A stretch of 64,000 bases of DNA from Pseudomonadota bacterium (lineage in GTDB: Bacteria; Pseudomonadota; Alphaproteobacteria; UBA2136; JAPKEQ01), in contig JAYZXF010000017.1 of the NCBI GenBank assembly GCA_036141575.1, positions 204,077 through 268,076 of the forward strand, given 5' to 3'. Shown piece after piece: positions 61,384 to 64,000 of this stretch. A model generated the notes under the pieces. That model made no database searches, was not told the origin of the DNA, and was given only the letters and a program-made list of their open reading frames with translations. The translations under genes and the position numbers were made by a program. The first letter of the stretch is position 1. Every line of letters starts with the position of its first letter.

Positions 61384-62697
61384 GTGGACGAACAACATTT
61401 TACTGGCACAAACTGTTATGTGCTACACGTAGAATCTCCTCCTCTAGGGGGGGAGGATAAACTACCTTCTTTACGTTCCTCTGAAGATAAACTCGCAGAG
61501 GCCATCAATCTGACTGAAGCTCTTAACCTAGAGGTTGTTGGCTCTTCTTCTGTTACGCTCAAGCGTATTAACCCTAAATCCTATGTAGGTGGCGGTAAAA
61601 TAGAAGAGGTGGCTGAGTTCTGCCATGAGAATGGCGTAGATATTGTTGTGGTGAATACCCAGCTGTCTCCCTCTCAGCAGCGTAACCTAGAGCTTATGAT
61701 GGAACTGAAGGTGGTTGATAGAACGCACCTTATTCTTGAAATTTTTGCGGATCGCGCCCGTACCAAAGCTGGTCGACTGCAGGTTGAACTTGCACACTGC
61801 ATGTTCCAACAGAGTAGACTTGTTCGTACATGGACCCACCTTGAGCGTCAACGTGGTGGCCTTGGTAAAACAGGTGGACCTGGTGAGCGTCAGATTGAGC
61901 TTGATAGACGTATGATTCAAGAACGTATTATCAATATTAAAAAGCAGTTGGTAAGTGTTGAGAAGGAAAGGGAGCTTCATCGTAAGACCCGTAAGAAATC
62001 TCGCATTCCTGTGGTTGCACTCGTAGGTTATACCAACGCTGGTAAATCAACGCTCTTTAATGCACTTGTGGGTGATGAAGCCGAAGCCAAAGACATGCTC
62101 TTTGCAACGCTAGATCCACTCATGCGTCGTTTCTTACTTCCAAATAATGAGCCGATTATTCTGTCTGACACTGTAGGGTTTGTGAGCGACCTTCCTCACC
62201 AACTTGTTGATGCCTTTGCAGCAACGCTAGAAGAAGTGGCTGGCGCAGATCTTCTACTCATTGTCCATGATGCCAGCAGCCCTGATGCTGACGCACAATA
62301 CCAAGACGTCTGTGAAGTTCTCAAGAACATTAAGGCAGATAAGGTACCAATGCTCCATGTAGGGAACAAAATGGATATGGTTGAGGGTGGCTTTAACTTC
62401 CACCTGCCAAAAGGTACACTTCCAACATCAGCAATCTCTGGTGAAGGTGTAGAAGAGCTTGTACAAAAGATGACTGAAAACCTATTCGGTGAAGAGAAAA
62501 CCTTTGTGTTTGATGTTCATGCGTCAGAAGGAAAATGGATGGCATGGCTCCATGCTCATGGTGATGTATTGAGTAGTAGTCTAAACGAAGATATCTGGCA
62601 TATTGAGGTGACGCTAAACAGCGCAACGGCAACCATTCTTCAAGAAGAAGCCCCTCATATTTACGAGACACGACAAAACATGAAAAAGCCTGCTTAA
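61384..62697 (+). CDS. hflX: GTPase HflX
   Basis: 437 aa ribosome-binding GTPase that rescues stalled or stressed ribosomes. HflX N-domain (NPKSYVGGGKIEEVAEF, VVVNTQLSPSQQRNLE, RGGLGKTGGPGERQIELDRR), then the G domain: G1 GYTNAGKST, G2/G3 ATLDP..LSDTVGF, G4 NKMD, G5 SAIS. GTG 61384 directly after the hfq stop; overlap-type coupling with hfq is standard. Confidence 0.95.
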   Translation: MDEQHFTGTNCYVLHVESPPLGGEDKLPSLRSSEDKLAEAINLTEALNLEVVGSSSVTLKRINPKSYVGGGKIEEVAEFCHENGVDIVVVNTQLSPSQQRNLELMMELKVVDRTHLILEIFADRARTKAGRLQVELAHCMFQQSRLVRTWTHLERQRGGLGKTGGPGERQIELDRRMIQERIINIKKQLVSVEKERELHRKTRKKSRIPVVALVGYTNAGKSTLFNALVGDEAEAKDMLFATLDPLMRRFLLPNNEPIILSDTVGFVSDLPHQLVDAFAATLEEVAGADLLLIVHDASSPDADAQYQDVCEVLKNIKADKVPMLHVGNKMDMVEGGFNFHLPKGTLPTSAISGEGVEELVQKMTENLFGEEKTFVFDVHASEGKWMAWLHAHGDVLSSSLNEDIWHIEVTLNSATATILQEEAPHIYETRQNMKKPA

Positions 62698-62710
62698 ACG
62701 CAGGCTTTTC
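62683..62710. terminator. Bidirectional terminator after hflX
   Basis: AAAGCCTGC-TTAAAC-GCAGGCTTT between convergent genes, T-rich on both sides. Confidence 0.85.
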
Positions 62711-62719
62711 TTTGATCGA

Positions 62720-63070
62720 TTACTTGCCAATGGCCAGTTTAATATCATGCTTTTCCGCAACAGTTTTAGCCATAAAAACATACAAGCCAAGAACCAGCAG
62801 TAGCAAAATGCTACCAGTCATTGCAGAGAAAGCAAGAACAGCACCAGCGCCAATGCCACATTGAATCAGCTTCAACGTGCCGACAGATTGATACATCGGC
62901 AGATAGCCTGTTTGCTTCACTTCTTTTGCGGCTTTGAATTCAAAGTAGACGGCTGCAACATAAGCAGCAAACACTAAAATAAGTGCAAAACCAGACAAAG
63001 CCATTGCCACAACAGTTGTTGCGCCGACAAGTTGGTACTTTTCCTGAGTTGTCAAAATACGTTGAGTCAT
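62720..63070 (-). CDS. Small membrane protein, unknown
   Basis: 116 aa with three predicted membrane helices (about residues 15-42, 66-82, 84-102) joined by a charged loop (EFKAAKEVKQTG). Family not recognised. Its promoter at 63115-63143 and pyrimidine-rich leader match the accessory gene class, and TAA is followed by TCGATC and the terminator. Located between hflX and nadK, both core genes, so it may be a later insertion. Confidence 0.65.
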   Translation of the reverse strand: MTQRILTTQEKYQLVGATTVVAMALSGFALILVFAAYVAAVYFEFKAAKEVKQTGYLPMYQSVGTLKLIQCGIGAGAVLAFSAMTGSILLLLVLGLYVFMAKTVAEKHDIKLAIGK

Positions 63071-63114
63071 AGGAGATCTCCATAGAAAACGGAAGACAAA
63101 GTTGGATTGCTTTT

Positions 63115-63143
63115 GTTCTATCTGAAAGAGTGGGACTGGTCAA
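63115..63143 (-). promoter_or_regulatory. Promoter of the small membrane gene
   Basis: Reverse strand TTGACC (63138-63143), 17 bases, TAGAAC (63115-63120), the same form as the array promoters. Confidence 0.6.
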
Positions 63144-63154
63144 TCGGAATAAGA

Positions 63155-63182
63155 AAAAGCCCGCTTATGCAGCAGGCTTTTC
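63155..63182 (-). terminator. Terminator after nadK
   Basis: Reverse strand AAAGCCTGCT-GCATA-AGCGGGCTTT (one G-T pair) followed by TT-rich bases. Confidence 0.8.
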
Positions 63183-63191
63183 CAGTATCGT

Positions 63192-63998
63192 TTACGTGAG
63201 TTTTTGATGATAACGCTCAAAGTAGCTGAGCTCTTTGGTGGTGACCAATGGGAAGGTATAAGGGCTTTTGCCCACACAAAGCGCTTGCCCTGCAAGAACA
63301 GAGCAAGGGCCGGCTTGCCCATCAAACATAAGCATGCCACCCTGTGCGCCAGCTGCATTCAAACTCATCCGAATTTCAAAATGATCCGGCAAAACATGAG
63401 GCCGAACAGCACGAGACTGCGCACAAACTGGTGTCATGATCATAGCTTTGAGAGATGGGTGCATCACAGCACCAGCCGCAGAGCGGCTATACCCTGTAGA
63501 GCCTGTGGGGCTCGCAAAGATCATTCCGTCACCACGGTAGTCTTGTAAGACAAGCTCACCTTCCACATAAATATCAAAATCCAGAGGGCGCTCATGCGGA
63601 TGACGGTTCACAGCCACCTCATTCACAAAGGCAAACTGTGTTTCACCAACAGTCGCAAGAAAGTATGGACGGTGCTCAACATTATATTGACCTTCCAGGA
63701 CTTGCTGGAGGGTAATGTAAGCATACTTCGGCGAGGTATCGGTCAAAAAACCAATGGTGCCAAAGTCAATCCCAATCATAGGGATATCTAACCCCATAAG
63801 AGGTGTTGCAGCATGTAGAAATGTGCCATCACCACCCATAATCACAGCAAGGCTGTTGGAGGGTAGATCTTTTACATCCATGCGCGGGAAAGGTACCACA
63901 GGCATCAGACTTTCATCTGGCCCACACAGTACAACTGATACGCCAAACTTTTTGGCCAGCTCATTGAGTTCATCAAAAACAGGATAAGAGAAATCCAT
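63192..63998 (-). CDS. nadK: NAD kinase, possibly cut by window edge
   Basis: Phosphorylates NAD to NADP. The 268 visible residues have the GGDGTFLHAA motif (about residues 55-64), GIDFGTIGFLTD, the NE motif in FAFVNEVAVNR, and SPTGSTGYSRSAAGAVMHP. The ATG at 63998 is the last possible codon in the window and family members usually start further upstream, so the true start may lie beyond. TAA is followed by ACGATA and a terminator. Confidence 0.9.
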   Translation of the reverse strand: MDFSYPVFDELNELAKKFGVSVVLCGPDESLMPVVPFPRMDVKDLPSNSLAVIMGGDGTFLHAATPLMGLDIPMIGIDFGTIGFLTDTSPKYAYITLQQVLEGQYNVEHRPYFLATVGETQFAFVNEVAVNRHPHERPLDFDIYVEGELVLQDYRGDGMIFASPTGSTGYSRSAAGAVMHPSLKAMIMTPVCAQSRAVRPHVLPDHFEIRMSLNAAGAQGGMLMFDGQAGPCSVLAGQALCVGKSPYTFPLVTTKELSYFERYHQKLT

Positions 63999-64000
63999 CT

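Overview
The window looks like chromosomal DNA of an alphaproteobacterium with moderate to low G+C. This rests on gene order: fabG-acpP-fabF-mltG-gmk, rsmA-surA-lptD-lptG-lptF facing pepA-holC, hda-ppx, rarA-rluC-HAD, tig-clpP, and ntrY-ntrX-trkA-trkH-hfq-hflX are all arrangements typical of that class. There is no rRNA gene, so I cannot place it more finely. It is Gram-negative with an LPS outer membrane (lptD/F/G, surA) and has at least one chemoreceptor.

Layout. 1-13.0 kb: fatty acid synthesis, then cell wall and LPS export genes, an aminopeptidase and the DNA polymerase III chi subunit. 13.1-15.9 kb: six consecutive unknown genes for small, acidic, probably helical proteins, most with their own promoter and terminator. 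16.0-26.3 kb: ndk, two tiny membrane proteins, then a long forward run (DUF2066, hda, ppx, Do protease, rarA, rluC, HAD, AsmA). 26.4-31.4 kb: small envelope genes, tRNA-Pro with a peculiar downstream repeat, tig. 31.5-41.4 kb: clpP followed not by clpX but by an accessory block: RlpA-like protein, chemoreceptor, NTP pyrophosphatase, TerB, a Na/Ca-type exchanger, TRSP phosphoribosyltransferase, HAD phosphatase, StiP/PELOTA protein, and an AT-rich possible HEPN gene beside initiator tRNA. 41.5-50.3 kb: rpmB, PAP2 phosphatase, GT39-type glycosyltransferase, NnrS, DUF1223, LemA, M48 protease, a NADAR-like gene, tRNA-Ser with the same kind of repeat, a YgjP-type metallopeptidase. 50.4-63.0 kb: dusB-fis, ResB-like protein, DUF4390, ntrYX, trkAH, hfq-hflX. 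The window ends in a NAD kinase gene.

The genes fall into two stylistic classes. Housekeeping genes favour AT-ending codons such as CTT, ACA and CGT. A dispersed accessory class (the six-gene array, RlpA-like, terB, exchanger, TRSP, HAD/StiP, NADAR-like, a small membrane gene near the end, and also the core-type nadK at its 3' end) tends towards CTG, ACC and GCC codons. These genes often have TTGAC-17-TA promoters, pyrimidine-rich leaders before the Shine-Dalgarno, and an A(T/C)CGA motif right after the stop codon followed by a compact terminator. This suggests shared origin or shared expression logic. The best candidates for something undescribed are the six-gene array, this common transcription-unit signature, the tRNA 3'-end repeats, and a reduced Ter-type metabolite cluster whose promoters carry a TTGTATACA(A/G) site.
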